Source: Calliopum simillimum (Eukaryota > Arthropoda > Insecta > Diptera > Lauxaniidae). Taken from it: a DNA stretch of 64,000 bases. The stretch is from assembly GCA_951812925.1 (NCBI GenBank), contig OX638368.1, positions 83,062,909 through 83,126,908 of the forward strand. Direction: 5' to 3'. This document shows, piece by piece, positions 24,691-38,026 of the stretch. The notes under the pieces are model-generated. The model ran no database searches and had not been told where the DNA came from. It saw only the letters and a program-made list of their open reading frames with translations. The translations under genes were made by a program, and so were the position numbers. The number at the start of each line of letters is the position of its first letter. Within the stretch, counting starts at the first letter, position 1.

Positions 24691-25010
24691 TGAAAGCGTG
24701 TCTCCTATTTTCCTATCATAGCTGACCTTTACTATTCATAGCAATTGTACCAAATTTGCTTCGATTATCTCAGAAAGCACTCTCAATATAGAGTTTTTAA
24801 GATTTTGCTTGTATGGTACCACGCCCTTTTATCCGAATTCGCAAATTTTCCTACCAGAGTTTACCTCTACTATTGGTAGCAAGTGTGCGAAATTTGGTTT
24901 AATTATCTCAGATAGTACCATCAGCATAGAGTTTTTAAGATTTGGCTTGTATGGGAGGTGCCACGCCCTCTTGTTCAAATTCGACCAAATTTTGTTGAAA
25001 GCTTAAGTAA
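24691..25010 (+). repeat. Tandem pair of a roughly 137-bp dispersed repeat unit
   Basis: Two adjacent units share TATCTCAGA...ATAGAGTTTTTAAGATTT and a GCTTGTATGG...CCACGCCC block. The same block occurs near 39350-39425, the 5' part of the other dispersed repeat, suggesting one family. Confidence 0.6.
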
Positions 25011-25560
25011 TCCACTCTTAGTATGTATATGTAATTTAGTTGCAGTGCGTAGCTCCGTTAATTTGATGCCACATATGAGAGCTCTTTGCCCCACTGTGCA
25101 ACGGGAAGAAATGAAGCTGCCTCCAAAAAAAGCTCAATAGTACCACATCCCTGGTAGCATACAAAATTTTTCAAATTCTATTTTTTTTATTGCTTATATA
25201 AGTTAAAAAATCTACCAAAAGTTACAGAAAAAAAATAATTTTTGTGAAATGGAACATAAAATTTTTAAAAACTTCCGCGGAAGAGTATTTGAAGCGTATT
25301 TCATGTGCTTCGGAAGATGTGCATCTCCGCTAGGACATGATGTGTTAAAAAAGATCAACAGTGAGAACAGAACTTGCTTCCCTAGAAGCACAATTGAAGT
25401 CGTTTCAATGCGCTTCCGTTTCCCGTTGGGTAGGGGGAAGAGGGTTATACGTTTTGTTACTTTGCGTTATGACCGGGGAGGGGAGGTCAAAAATTTTCGA
25501 AAATTACATTACGTAATATGTGAACGGCCCCTAATTTATAAACATTGTCAAAAATCAATT
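25011..25560. other. Non-coding DNA with a possible MITE end
   Basis: The stretch ends with TTACGTAATATGTGAACGGC followed by CCCTAA (about 25510-25535), a form often seen at insect MITE termini. No matching left end was found, so it is only a possible fragment. Confidence 0.3.
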
Positions 25561-25884
25561 TCTGAATGAAATTGTGACAAGCGGCTATAAGTTCTGAAAT
25601 TTGTGTGACAAACATTGTGCTTTTAGGGCATTTAAATCCAAATCACTTCGCGCGTTTGTCTGGGCTGTGTTGGCGTTAGCTTTGTTCATTTATGTATGTT
25701 TTATTTTCGTGTTTAAAACTTCGTGCACAATAAGCCTATGTGACACACGAAAATGGATATTATCTTCTAAAAATCAAAATCGTATTTTTTTTCTTTTTTC
25801 TAAATATATACTTTATTTTAAATAAAAATAATCATTTTGAAATTGCAAAGTGAAAAACTCACGGAGATTGTCTGAAGTACGAGA

Positions 25885-26095
25885 AAAGAAATGGTTCATT
25901 TTGTGTAGGATCTTTTGTGTAGATTTGAAACCTGAAAGGAAAATTTATCTTACTACTGTTACAAAAGAATGTAAGTACAATCTGAAAACCGATCAAATGT
26001 TCTCTATTTCTTATTTTTAGCTCTCCTGTAAAATTTGTTCACAGAATATAAGGTCCCTTTTCCTGTGGAACATTGCATTGTACTGAATAAATTGT
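25885..26095. repeat. Dispersed repeat, related to 10620-11200
   Basis: Shorter collinear copy of the repeat at 10230-11260, sharing GTGTAGATTT, AAGGTCCCTTTTCCTGT and the segment between. Confidence 0.5.
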
Positions 26096-27400
26096 AAAAA
26101 CTCAATTAGTGTTTATTAATATAAAACCCAATCCCTTAAGTTATTAAACAAATATAAAATTTTAAATCTCCACCAACAACAAAAAGTAAACTACCGTAAA
26201 ATTCAACATACGCAAATGTGTGAAAATTCTTATATATAATCTGGGATAATCTTATGGAAATTTCACAATTAACAAAGCAATGAATGTCAAAACATCAGCA
26301 AAAACCACAGCAACAACAACTGCAAAAACAATACAAGCAACAACTGAGGCAAAAAATTACAAAAACAAAAAGTAATAAAATTAAAATACAACAATTGCTA
26401 CAATTTAAACAATAAAAAGAATTTAATCCCGTAAAAGTAAATAAAAAACGAAACGAACAGACTGTCATTATATCATGGAAAACGGATGCATGCGACAGTG
26501 GTGCCGGTTGCAAGGGGTAATATTAAAATATATGTACATATAGTAGGGTGTTACAAATCTGAAAGGTCCCCCTCTGCCCTTACTTCCCGTATATTAAAGT
26601 TGGCATGCATTGACGAACAAAAGTTTAAATTACCATATTTTCATGTTCACTTCCAATAATAAACCAAAAATCTCTTCCACGCAATTTCATCATCATCAGA
26701 CAGCAACAACAGCAACAACAAAAGCAGCGGCAAAAGAATATGGAAATATAAAAATACAAACCGATAGGATAAAGTGCCAGAGCTCTGATATGGGGATGAG
26801 AAAAAATAAAATACAAATTGTGGGAGTATAAATATGAAATGTAATAAATTCAGGGGTAAATCATAAGATTAATCCGTTCATCAGCAACAACAAGAGCAAC
26901 AACATCATGATATTCAAAAAAAAAAAAGTAAATGAATACTATGACGATGATACGATGATGATGATGATGGGTGCAAATAATAAAGAAGCAACATGACAGC
27001 TACAGCAACAACTACAACAACAATTAATGGAATATTTTTCGGCATACAACATCAATGAATGATGTGATGAAGAATGAATGATATAATATAATAATAACAG
27101 CAGCAGCAGCAAGTGATACCAATAACCAACCGAGCAAATACATACAATATGAATATGCGAAATCACAGCAACAACAAATAGTACGGTGTTGAGCGATATA
27201 TGAAAACAGTCAGATACATTGCAGACTCTACGTAATGCTGAGGACATAAACAACATGTAGCAACAATAATTGCAGCATTGTAGCAAAAAAAAAAAAAAAA
27301 TCTATTGTAACTCAATGTGGCTGTCAGTAACTATGGCTCTGCTGGTACATATTTGCTGTTGTCAGTGCTTACAAATAGAGATGCGCTAAATCAGCCTTAG
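26096..27400. repeat. CAA/CAG-rich DNA
   Basis: Dense CAACAA, CAGCAA and ATG-ATG trinucleotide tracts (for example 26296-26340, 26698-26735, 26950-26970, 27090-27115). The cysteine- and leucine-rich open frames on the minus strand are by-products of these tracts. Confidence 0.6.
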
Positions 27401-27699
27401 CCATTGTTACTTTTTCAAATCAAATCCAAGACTTAGTGTCCAAGACTATATCAGGGTTTCACGACCCTTTTGAACATAAAAGCATTTCTCCCAACCTGAT
27501 TGCTTTAAAAAAATTATGCTCAGAAATTTTGTATACAAAACAATTTGGCAATTTTTTCTTTATTTTTTTTTTTTTCTAAGGTCAAGATCAAGACCAAAAT
27601 TATGACCAAGATCAAGATTCAATATCAAACTACTGCTGATAGTCTTGATAGCAATAACTCTGTCGGTAAATAATTTTGAATTTTGATGGAATGGAACTA

Positions 27700-27950
27700 G
27701 ACAGTGTCGAAATTTAGATTCATCCCGAAATTTACTCAGAAGTTAGAAGGACTCTTAAAAACGATATCTGCATTACGCTTTCTTCATTCCGAGAAAAACC
27801 AATGGAGCACTATTAATTCTACTAAAGGCCCATTTTGGTTGAAAAAAAAAGCATGTTTTTTGGTCATAACATTTTTTTCATTACAAAATGGACAACCAAG
27901 GGAGCTTTAGAAATAAAGACTATGTTCTTACGAGAATCTTGACGTTTAAA
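27700..27950 (+). repeat. Dispersed repeat, copy 1 (paralogue of 63580-63830)
   Basis: About 240 bp matching the end of the window: TCATCCCGAAA, CTCTTAAAAACGA, TTCCGAGAAAAACCAATGGA, TTTTGGTCATAAC and CATTACAAAATGGA occur in the same order. Both copies can be read as short open frames, but substitutions and indels differ. Confidence 0.75.
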
Positions 27951-28134
27951 AATTAAAAATTTTTTTTGGGGGTATTGATAATATTTGCGTCCCAAAATCG
28001 ATTTTACAATTACGTTTTTCAATTACTCGGTCGAAAAAACGATTATTTATTGAAAAGCAAGGCATCTAACGAAAAAAGTGTATAAGACGTGTGAAGTTTT
28101 GCAGATATGTTACATATATTATAGGGAAAGAGTA

Positions 28135-29290
28135 CCGGGTGTGGGCACTGTTTTGTTTTCGACTCATAACTTTTGACCAAATGTATATTATGCAGACATA
28201 TACGTGTCAATGGAAAGCTAAAGACCTTAGCTAACTACTGGTGAAGAAATTGTAAATTGATTTCGGCAGTTGGAAAAATTATATCAAAAAAATAGTGAAG
28301 AGATCATTTTTGACAAACAAAAATTTTTGGTTCGGTTGTGGGCACCCTTAGAAAATCGGCTAAAAATGGGAAAATATGAAATCAATCAAATGGAGAAAAA
28401 AGTAAAATTAACTTATTTCGGAAACATTGACTCACAAAAATTTAACAAATTCTGTTGAACTGCTTTAACAAAATAAGCGTCACTGAAAACGTCTGGATCA
28501 AATGGCATCGTGCCTGTTGCCCCGAAACCAGACTTCATTATCTTCGGCTGATAACAGATCAATTGTTTTGCAGATTAAGCTAGCTAGGTGACGTTATTTC
28601 TAGCCCACATTGACATTGCTCTTTTGCCAAGAATACATATTTTGCATTAATCCGTACTCGCCAGCTGCTACTCGGTCCACTTGTCTGGAAACTCAATACC
28701 GAGATTTTTTGCAAAGTGCTATGCCACCTTAACACTCACACTTAATGAAAATAACTTTTCATTCATGATATCTTTTAAAGGCCTATTGGTTCTTTCCTTT
28801 CCACTAAAAGAGCGTAAAATGGCATAAGAATACCATTTTGATTAGTAACGTTGGCATAAACGACGATATTTCAGTAAAACACACGCTTTAAATAAATAAA
28901 GAGGGGTGCCCACACCCGGACCAATTCGGTGCCCACACTCGACTTTGACAGCCTCTTTGAAAAACAATGAGCAAATTGTGTTGTGTGAACATTTTGGTTG
29001 CATTCGGTTTTGAATCACAAAATATAATGAATTTACTGCATAAATATAGATTGCATTCAGCTTTTCGATTGACTCACTTCGATTTGTCGCACTTGGAAAA
29101 TTATTGAAAAAAACTTTTGTGTTGATTTTCACTTATTCAAAAAGTATTTTCTTCTCAGCATCAAGCAAATACATCTGTTTGCTCCGGTAAATGCACAAAA
29201 ACTTTGTGCTGTCGTAACACGCGCTTTACATTTGTCAAACCAGCCGCATTTGTTTTCTGTCAAAAGTTACGGGGAGGTGCCCACACCCGA
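28135..29290. mobile_element. 1.16-kb TIR element, copy B of the dispersed repeat
   Basis: The ends are inverted (left CCGGGTGTGGGCAC, then TAACTTTTGACC; right GTCAAAAGTTACGGGGAG, then GTGCCCACACCCG). The GGTGTGGGCACC motif also occurs inside, in both orientations, near 28333 and 28908. The right 930 bp is collinear with 23011-23858. No transposase was seen. Confidence 0.7.
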
Positions 29291-29660
29291 ACGCTGCCCG
29301 CTGGCGGTAGTCTTTTCGTATATTTTTTGAGATATTTATTATTTTTCAAAACTTGATCAAAAAGAAATAAAAAAAATTTCCAAATATTCAGGAAAAATTA
29401 TATATAAAACGTCTCAGCAAACAAATGCAAAAAATAACTTCGGTTCATCTTTTCGCAATGCAACAAAAAGGAATCTCTGAGTGAAGATTTTTTTCATATA
29501 TTTCTCAAATCCAAAGCGTTTTATCTCGATAACAGTTGATATGTTTACTTAAATAGGCAACTATTTTGTGAAAACAAAACACAAAAAATTAGTTGAAGTA
29601 ATTTTTCATATCACAAATGTTAAAAAAATTCGCAATAAATCTTGTAATTTCGTCTAGCAT
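29291..29660. other. Non-coding AT-rich DNA
   Basis: Nothing recognised. Confidence 0.3.
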
Positions 29661-30140
29661 CCTATTTGCTGCCTCGAGCTGCCCCCAAAACCAAACTTTT
29701 TTAGAAACAGATGCAAACCTCAAAAACTCCAATAAACTGACTTCTTGTTGATTAATGTAGTTTTGCACGAAGCGTCATTGTGGTTCTGCCATTTCGTATT
29801 TCGAAAAATGAATTTCAGATCAGAAATGACCAACATCAGAAACTTCTATATACCATTTTTGGTGGTAACAGATGCAGTATAACAGTATTTAATCCACCAT
29901 TTTGGTTCCGCGATTTTTTTGTTTTGAAAAATGTATTTCAGATTTGTCTACCTTTTCCGACCACCATTTGTCCAGATTTAAAATTTTGTTTAGGGTCATA
30001 AAAGAAACCATTTCCATTATTTGTCCGAATTCGACTGAAATCCTTTTAACCAAACTTCTAGTAAAGAGTTTTAAAGCAATGCTTACAAATTCTCTATCAT
30101 TCCTTAACTTATTGATGAACTCGCTTGCATAACCGCGAAA
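29661..30140. repeat. Diverged internal sub-repeats
   Basis: Two blocks about 120 bp apart share GGTTC..GC.ATTT and TTTGAAAAATG.ATTTCAGAT (around 29783 and 29902). They are probably part of an old element. Confidence 0.4.
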
Positions 30141-31000
30141 AATGGTCTGAACTTAGCATTTTAACAATGTTTTACACAGTGTGTCCATATAGCAACGTAG
30201 CAATGAGAGTGGAAAAATGGAAATCTAAAAGTTTGGAATTGATAACGTTATCAATTCAGCGCTAAAATTAAGACAAAAAGAAACATTGTAGAAACATTCC
30301 ACCGTTAAAAGACTCGTTGCCATATGGCAACATAGAGTGTTGTTCTATAAATAAGTTGATTTTCGATAAGTTGATTTTGACGCTGCCATATTTGTTTTTA
30401 TTAGTAAGGCACAGAAACTAATAAGATAAGTGATAATGAAGCTATAGGGCCAACCACTACTTTCAAAGAGATGATACAAATGTCAAAATAAATCATTCAA
30501 ATTACTTCCTTTTTCCAAATTTTCAGACCGTAACTGACTTAAGCCTAATGAATTGTTTGAAGTTATTGGTTACACCCCGTGTTTCGTGGACTAGTCGTAT
30601 CAAAATTAAGGTTCTGGACTAAATTTCTTTCCGTACAACTCACAGGACGCTACGCTTTTCATCAAAGTTATCAAATAAGTCATCGAAACTAGTTCAAGAT
30701 TTTGTTTTTTTTTTTCTGCGGTTGGTAGGCTTGGCAATTTAGTTTATTTTCAACTCTCCGAGTTAGCAAGTAGCAATATATGTCCACAATAACTCAGAAA
30801 GTGTCGCTGATTTAAAATAAAAGTTGGGTACGCTATAAATGAATGCATATGGTGAAGATACCCATGATGTAGAGTACAAAAACCAAAAGATCTTATAGTG
30901 TTATCTGAAAAAAGTATATAATTTCACTCTCCTTGCTATGCGTGGTTTGTCATGTTTGCATTATTTGACAGTGGCTGGCATTGCTAGTGAAAAGATTTCT
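30141..31000. other. Non-coding DNA, nothing recognised
   Basis: A small palindrome (GTTGCCATATGGCAAC) lies near 30317. No gene or repeat partner was found. Confidence 0.35.
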
Positions 31001-32300
31001 CCTTTATTTCATATTGCACTTCCAATGTTGAAAGTCCCGCAGTTATGTTGACGATATGAATGATGTATGATGATAATGTTGTTGTATATCACACGTTTGG
31101 GGCGCAAACATGACAACCCCTTCATGTTGATGTCGGCAAAAACTACACAACCCCGTTATAACATCGCTCACACTGCAACACAGAGTGGGGTAATATCGGA
31201 GGTAGCTCTAGTTATTGCAACGTTGATGTTGCTGTTGCTGTTGATTCAGTGGCATGATTTAAATAATTGAGAGTTTAACGCGCTGCCAACGTAACTGAAT
31301 AAATGCAATGTACACAAGCAAGATGTTGCAACATTTGTGTGCTGTTTTTCATCACACCACATCATATCACACCACCAAACACATGACATATGCAACTGAG
31401 GAATGTTTCTGTGTCTGTCCACGAGCCAGTCGATGCAGTAACTTGTCATTTCGTGGCATTTTTGTGTCGTCTATCCACAGTGGAAGCAGTAACTGTGGCA
31501 GCAGCAACATATGCGACACTGGTGACATTTGTATACAACATGTAAAAACGATAAAGAGAGCAGCAACGTGTAACCGTGTGAAGTACAACCATAGCAACAT
31601 ATGCATAAAAACATATCATATCATCAGCAACATTTCTTTTCATTTCATGTTGCTGTTGATCTTTTTGTTCTTCTTCATCATTGCCCGACAGCATGTGTCG
31701 ATGGATGAATGGTTGGTTAGCTACAAAGTACTTGCACAATTGGCGTATGATCTGGAGTTGGGAGTAAAAAGTCAGCAGCAACAATTGTAGCAATTTTATA
31801 GCAATAACGTAGCAGTTAAATAAATTTACAATAACAATTGCAGCAAAAGCACTAACTGTTGCAATGAAATGAAATCGCGAGTGGAAGAATTAAATTCTGT
31901 CGCAGCTGTTCAACCTGCCATCAGCATCAATGTCAATACATGCGAATCAAATTATCTCTCCCAATCCAGCGGTTTTTACATCGGCTGAAGTTCCCGCATG
32001 TGATTTTTTTTTTAACTGTGTTGCCATTTAAATTTTTTTTTCATTATGCACCTGCATGGAAATGAAGAGTGCGGTAGGCGAAATGATGCACATATTTAAG
32101 GACTGCCACATTAATTGGAACAATAAATATTGTTGCTGGTGCTGACGGGTGGTGGAATTGTGAGTGTTTTTCATTATTACGTTTTTGATTACGTTAATCG
32201 ATTGGTTGACTGTAGGGCAACATGTTGCCGTGAAAATATAAACTAATGGATGAGGCCATTAAAAAAAATTGCACGTCCATGATGAATGTAATTCATTATA
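31001..32300. repeat. CAG/CAA/GTT-rich, apparently single-copy DNA
   Basis: Many short GCAACA and GTTGCT tracts. The longest frame is 160 codons (31308-31790, +), with an opposite-strand frame over the same region. Composition is His/Cys/Ser-rich and no domain was seen, so coding is unlikely. Confidence 0.5.
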
Positions 32301-32719
32301 GTTCCGCAGTGTTTTTGCAAAAAAAAAAAAAAAAAAATAATAAAAACTTAAATAATTAATTTATTTTAATCGATTTACATTTGAAAACTGAATGTTTTAT
32401 TGTACTCATTTGGTCAATTAATATCGGAAAATGTAATTAAAAACAACGAAAGTTTCAATTGTCGACAAATATTGCAAAAATCTCCCAAAATGTTGAACTA
32501 GACGATATTAGACCTGTTGGAAAATGTGGAATAAGTGCAAGAATATTGATAAAGTCTAGGAATGTTGATACTGCCTCAAATACTCGTAATTCCAGAAATT
32601 TGATTTAAGTCACAATGAATAAACGGCCATTCCACTGCAAATTTTTCTATTGTGGAAAAATTAAAACCTGTCAAATTACAAATTTTTTTTAATTAACTTA
32701 TTGGTTATATCCGTTAGTA
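32301..32719. other. AT-rich spacer
   Basis: A poly-A run and nothing else recognised. Confidence 0.3.
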
Positions 32720-33432
32720 CACAGAAAAAAAAACTGACGGTAAAATTAACTATAAATTTTGTATTCTATAGTTTTTCAAATTTTATATAGGAAACAAAAA
32801 CAACAATTCAAAATTTCAGAATCAGCTTTACTTTTCTACAGTTGAATTCAACTGTACATTTTGTATTCCATAAATTTTATTTTTCATATGAATAACATTT
32901 TGAATTGAGTTTTTAACAGGTTTATAAAATTCTCACATTGTTTAAGAATAAATCAACATAAGTTTGCTAGAGTTGTACTGATATTTTGCCATTTGAAATG
33001 GTGTAGCCGTAGAAGTTGTTTGCTACAATTTCTACGACTTTTTGGAAACGGCTAGTTACAGCCCTTCTGGGGTGCTAACTATTAAACCGTTCCAAAACAG
33101 TTTTAACTGTTTGGAACAGTTTATATTGTTAGCTGACCTTTTAAGAAGGTTATTTTTACTGTAACTGCGTTTGATAGTTTCTAAACCGAGTAAACTGTAA
33201 ATTTACAGAGTTCTACGGTCAAAATACAAAAACTCCGGGTTGGTGCAATTTCTATCGAAAATCTAGGTTAAATTAACTGTTTTCACAGTACATAAACATT
33301 TTAACAGCAACTGTACAGTACTATTTTTACAGTAATTTTACTGGACTCCACAGTCAATTTAACCTTTACTGCGGGTTGGTGCAATTTCTATCGTTGAAAT
33401 CGGTTGGATTGACCGATATTTTTTTTTCTGTG
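32720..33432. mobile_element. 713-bp TA-flanked MITE
   Basis: It starts CACAGAAAAAAAAACT and ends with the reverse complement form TTTTTTTTTCTGTG, flanked by TA on both sides (Tc1/mariner-type target duplication). Inside it are two direct copies of GGGTTGGTGCAATTTCTATC (33238 and 33375) and a palindrome around AAACAGTTTTAACTGTTTGG. No transposase. Confidence 0.75.
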
Positions 33433-33659
33433 TATTACAAACACTTTTTTTTTGTCTTTGACTATCGCCTAAGGTAAAGTAACTAACGTTTTATTAAGCA
33501 TATTCAAAATATTATTTTTATATGAAAAAATCTCTTATGTTGCATAGTTTCCCATTAAAAAACAAAAGCCGCAAAAGTCATTTCCATTATTAAGTGATAC
33601 ATATTATTTTGTTATCTATGTTTTCTTCTATAAATTTTATTAAATTAATGCAATCTTTT

Positions 33660-34690
33660 CTTTAGTCTGCCCAAATACTGCTAGGATCCTAGTTTTTGTC
33701 CCGTCCATCCCAAAACTTAGCATTTTTTTATCATCACTACTGTAAAAGAGGTTTCTTTAAATTAGGGTTTCGTTATTTGTAAGTAAGGATAGCACACAAT
33801 ATTTTTTTGTCATGGTATGATATAAAAGATAGTTACTGCAAGAATTAGTTACACTACGAAATCTGTTTCGTCCATCCCAAATTATTTTGTAGGACTTACT
33901 AACCCATTATAACTAAGTTGCTGGAAGAAAAACAAGGGTCGAAAAGACTCACAAAAACAGGATATAATGGGTTGAGATGCTAAAATGAATTGTTTATTAA
34001 GTGATTTCATGGTGTTCTTGGAATATCAAGTTTTATTCGAAATGAAGATTTAGAGTTTTACAGTAGGTTGAAATTTCGAAAATACGTTTTTCGTAGTTGT
34101 TTTAGCTAAAAAAATAATTTGTGGTTGATTTTTGGTTCCAGTTTTTTTTTTTTACTTTAATTCAAAACAAAAAATTTGAGATATCGCAGAACTGATTCCA
34201 AGCATTATTGAGATCGTAATAAAACTAAAACCGCATCAAGCCAAGATTTTGCATAACTCGACTTTGCGTGGTCTCTAAATGACATTCAACAAAATTTTGA
34301 AAAGCCCCAGCTCACTTATTTGACACCCTTTAGGGTAATAGTGGTTTTCCCAAAAAACATTTTTTTTTTTTTGAATCAGTCAACTGTTGATACATTTCTC
34401 AAAATTGAATCCAAGCAACTCAAATGTTATATTTTTGTACGCCATCAATTTATAAATAAATTTTGGTGCAATTATTTTTTTTTGAATTTCGTCCCGTCCC
34501 GTCCATCCCACAAACTTCAGTGCATAAGTAATTTGATAACAATGATCCCACATTTTTTTAAACATTTCGGTAATAAGTATACATTTGTTTTGTTAACCCC
34601 TTTTTAAGTCATTTCGTAGAAATATCAAACAGAAAATTTGTCCAAAAAGCAATAATTTTTTGATGTCCCGTCCATCCTGCATAGAGCAAC
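33660..34690. repeat. Region with a recurring CGTCCATCCC motif
   Basis: GTCCCGTCCATCC or a close form occurs on the + strand at about 33699, 33868, 34494 and 34664, in otherwise AT-rich DNA. Adjacent AATTTT-type words also recur. It may be a decayed element with subterminal repeats. The 95-codon frame at 34320-34607 is not recognisable. Confidence 0.5.
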
Positions 34691-34779
34691 TGCACATTCT
34701 GTATTCCGGTGAGTCAGTTGTAAAATTTACTCCTAAGAAATAATGCTTCAAATCGCTAAAACTACAATTCAGACACTAA

Positions 34780-35178
34780 GACCTGGATTTGCAGTCACTA
34801 GTTAACTAATTAAGGTAACTTAATTGGTGACAATAGTGTTGTAGTTAACAAAAACAATTTTGGCGTTGTAATTATGGAAGAAAGGTAGACGATTTCTAAA
34901 AACTTCTTGTTGATGATCAACCACAATATATATACATAAGTGTATTCCAAATTTCGACAATACCTATAGTATCTGCGTAGTTTTTGATATCAACATTTTT
35001 AACGACTGAAAACATTTTTAGAAATTTAATATAACTTAATGTGGATCCTATGTAGACATCCGGAATCAGCTGTTGGTTGAATAACCATTGAAATTTGGGT
35101 GCTTAACTGTTGGTTACTAATTACTGATAATAAATCCAACCCTTATCAATAGTTAGCTAATAACTGTAAATCCGGGCC
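34780..35178. mobile_element. 399-bp Harbinger-like MITE
   Basis: The inverted ends read GACCTGGATTTGCAGT on the left and, inverted, GGCCCGGATTTACAGT on the right, continuing into AGTTA/GCTAAC blocks. Both sides are flanked by TAA, the 3-bp target duplication typical of PIF/Harbinger transposition. It has no coding capacity. Confidence 0.82.
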
Positions 35179-35181
35179 TAA

Positions 35182-36240
35182 GAATTTGACAGAAGGGTGA
35201 GATGATTTCTATGCTAATAAAAGAAAGCTGAATACACTAGCGTACAGCTAAAATATGTAAGAAGTGCCACTATTTTTTCCGATGTATTTTATCCCTCTTT
35301 AGTCGAAAATTACATAAAGAAAATTTGAATGGATAGGCTTGCGAGATATAAAGTTTCGAAAATTATTTCATTTTCAACGAATTCATATTTGAAACCATAT
35401 TTTAAGTCTGGCGCTTCCAAAGGATAGGTGTTACTAGTTATGCTTCTTCCGATGAAGGTGAAGAAAATATTTGATTCAAAGATGAATCTGGTAGGTTCGT
35501 TGGATGTGGGAAAGACTATGCACAAAATACTTAACCACATAATTGGATCCAGTGCGTAATGTGCCGTGCAGTCACATGAAACATGTACATCTTATACGAA
35601 AACATGCAACAATTCTGGCAACAAAATCTTAAAAGCCACCTATGGTGCCATATCATATCTCAAAAAACTAAAAAATTTTGTTTTGTGATTTTCGAGTTAA
35701 AAATGCTTAAGAGCAATGAAACAAATTGAGGACCAATCGTTAAACAATACTCTCAATAGTGCAGTGAACTCTTTTACAACTAAAAATTTAGATCAAGGCA
35801 ATTATGGGCTTAGAATTATCACAAACCACAAGGTTAGAATTTGCAGTGAGCCCAGAGAACTATTGAAATTAATAACTAAACTCCGTCTGTCTACCTTTAT
35901 AGAATATCGAAATAATTATGCTACGCTAAGAAAACAACGGTTATAATAAAGAAGACTTGATTTGAAATGGTATCGATTTCTACCGACCACGTCTGAGATA
36001 CTCGGTGTTTTAGTATAGAGAATATATGGTTCAATCTGCATATAAAGATTATTATCACCGAAAAGATATCATAAAAGAAAAAAACTCCTTTGAAAATAAT
36101 TTTGTGTTTTTGAAAGCAGATCCATCGTTTGACTGTATTTTTCCAGTAAAAGCAAAAACAATGATATAAAACGTATAGAGTTATAAAAAAAAATATCCAT
36201 CCAATTCCAAAGAGGAAAACGTACTCGGCAATAAATGAAA
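35182..36240. other. Non-coding DNA, nothing recognised
   Basis: Open frames at 35310-35540 (-), 35716-35946 (+) and 35921-36244 (-) have no motif I know and are not supported by splice-site context. Confidence 0.35.
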
Positions 36241-38020
36241 ACAACGTGAGGCCAAAATTAAGCCATTAATAACATTTTTGTTAACGTTGGCTAAACCGTC
36301 CATAACTCAAAGAGTAAACAAAACGAAACGCAACAAAACAGAATTTTAGATTTATAAGATTGATTAAAAAGGACACCACATCCTACTTACTACGTACATG
36401 TATTGCGCGCCATTCATTAATTTTGAAAACAAAACGGTGTACATTTCAGCACCTGTAGAATTCACTGTACAATAAAGTGTAAAGCTAACGTAGGAAGTAT
36501 GTAACAAGTCACTTCCGGTGCGCCTTAACAACAAGGATCCATACTCGCAAACTGGCACGCGAACTGCAACAATAGCAACGACGTGGAGTTACCACTAATA
36601 ATCAAGGCTTCGAAGGAAGCAATGTACAAATTTTCAAATTTCACACAAATCATTGGAGTCATAAATTTCAAAATTGCCATTCATTTGCGCTGTAACCGGT
36701 CGGTCTGTCTGTCGGTTAGACGGCGGTCATGTTGCACACACACACAGACACACACAGGTAGGCGTCCATTCTAGGCATCAGATTCATTGGTTATTGGTTG
36801 GGCTTTTTGGTCGACAGAGTTATACGACTCTGTTTACTTTATGCGGCAGCTGTGGGTGTAGGCAACAACTGTCTGACCGACCAAAAAGAACTAACTAACT
36901 AAATGACCAAGAGTCCGTCAGAGTCAGACTGACTGTTCGCGTGTAGTGTGCTTATGTTGCATGTATTTATTGAAACATGACACGTTATTTGTTTAACAAC
37001 ACGAAGTTGGCTGCTGTGGCAGTTGAGTGGTTTAGCGTCCCAAGTAAATATAACAACATTGATGACAGTGGCGCCAAAGTTGCGAGGGGCATAAATTAAA
37101 TATCTGTCGGTCTGTCAGTTTGCATTCAATGGCTGAAATGCTGAAGGGATATTTATGTGGACATTTGCAAGTTTTTGCTTGATAAATATTGGATAGTATG
37201 CAGTGGAAGGTAGTGACTTATCGATTTTATTGCAAAAGTTTTAGTTTTACCCGCAGCATTTTATTGCCGGAAAAAGCCGGTGGAAAATTATGATTACTTC
37301 CTACGTTTAGTTTTATTTTCCATGAATATGACACCCTCTATGGCCTGAGCCGCTGTGTAAATAAACTTTGACCAGTGTGGCATGATAAATAAACTACGGT
37401 TTTCTTTTTTGTGTTTCGGTATTACGTGAATTTATGCAGTGTTTACGTATTTAAAACCTAAACCCCTTTGTTTGTTTTGAACTTTCGACGAAATTTGTTG
37501 ATTTTGAAATTTTTATTTTCAATGCGTCTTTGGTTTTTATTTATTTTCGTATTTGTTATTTTTCATTTAGCATTTTTATTGTGTTTTCTTTTTGTTTTTT
37601 TTTTTTTTTATCACAGCAAGATAGACTATCGTCTAATGTAAGAGTGTTTCGAAAAAAAAACCTTTATACAAGCTTAACAACCGCCGTAATTTCGTTGTTT
37701 TTTTTTCAACTACCTTTTTGAAAAAAAAAAACATTGAAAAAGTTTTCATTTAAAATTAGAAAACATTTTTCTTTTGCAATCCTATCAAAATTAATATAAT
37801 ATTCCATGAAAAGAAAGTTTAGAAATGTGAAATAGCAAAGATTAAAGTTAGATTACTCTGTAAGTTCTTGTCCGATCTGGCAACTCTTTGTTGCTAAAGA
37901 TAGTTGACATCTCTGAAAATCATAAAAAAATTTGATCTTCATAATTCAAGTATTTCGGCGTCACTTAAATGAGTGCAGAATCAGGAATAATTCGTTACAT
38001 TTTATTTTATTTCTTTATTT
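36241..38020. other. Apparently single-copy non-coding DNA
   Basis: GC-richer between about 36550 and 37150, with a short (CA)n tract near 36736 and CGGTCGGTCTGTCTGTC near 36698. Poly-T follows towards 37600. It could be conserved intronic or intergenic DNA. Confidence 0.35.
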
Positions 38021-38026
38021 CTTCGA

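Noticed and set aside
23464..29132. Similar minus-strand frames in the two repeat copies (23464-23691 and 28842-29132)
   Set aside because: They start alike but shift into different frames after indels, as expected of non-coding repeats.
31308..31793. 160-codon (+) and 115-codon (-) frames over the same DNA
   Set aside because: Overlapping opposite frames in CAG/CAA-rich DNA with no motif; probably chance.
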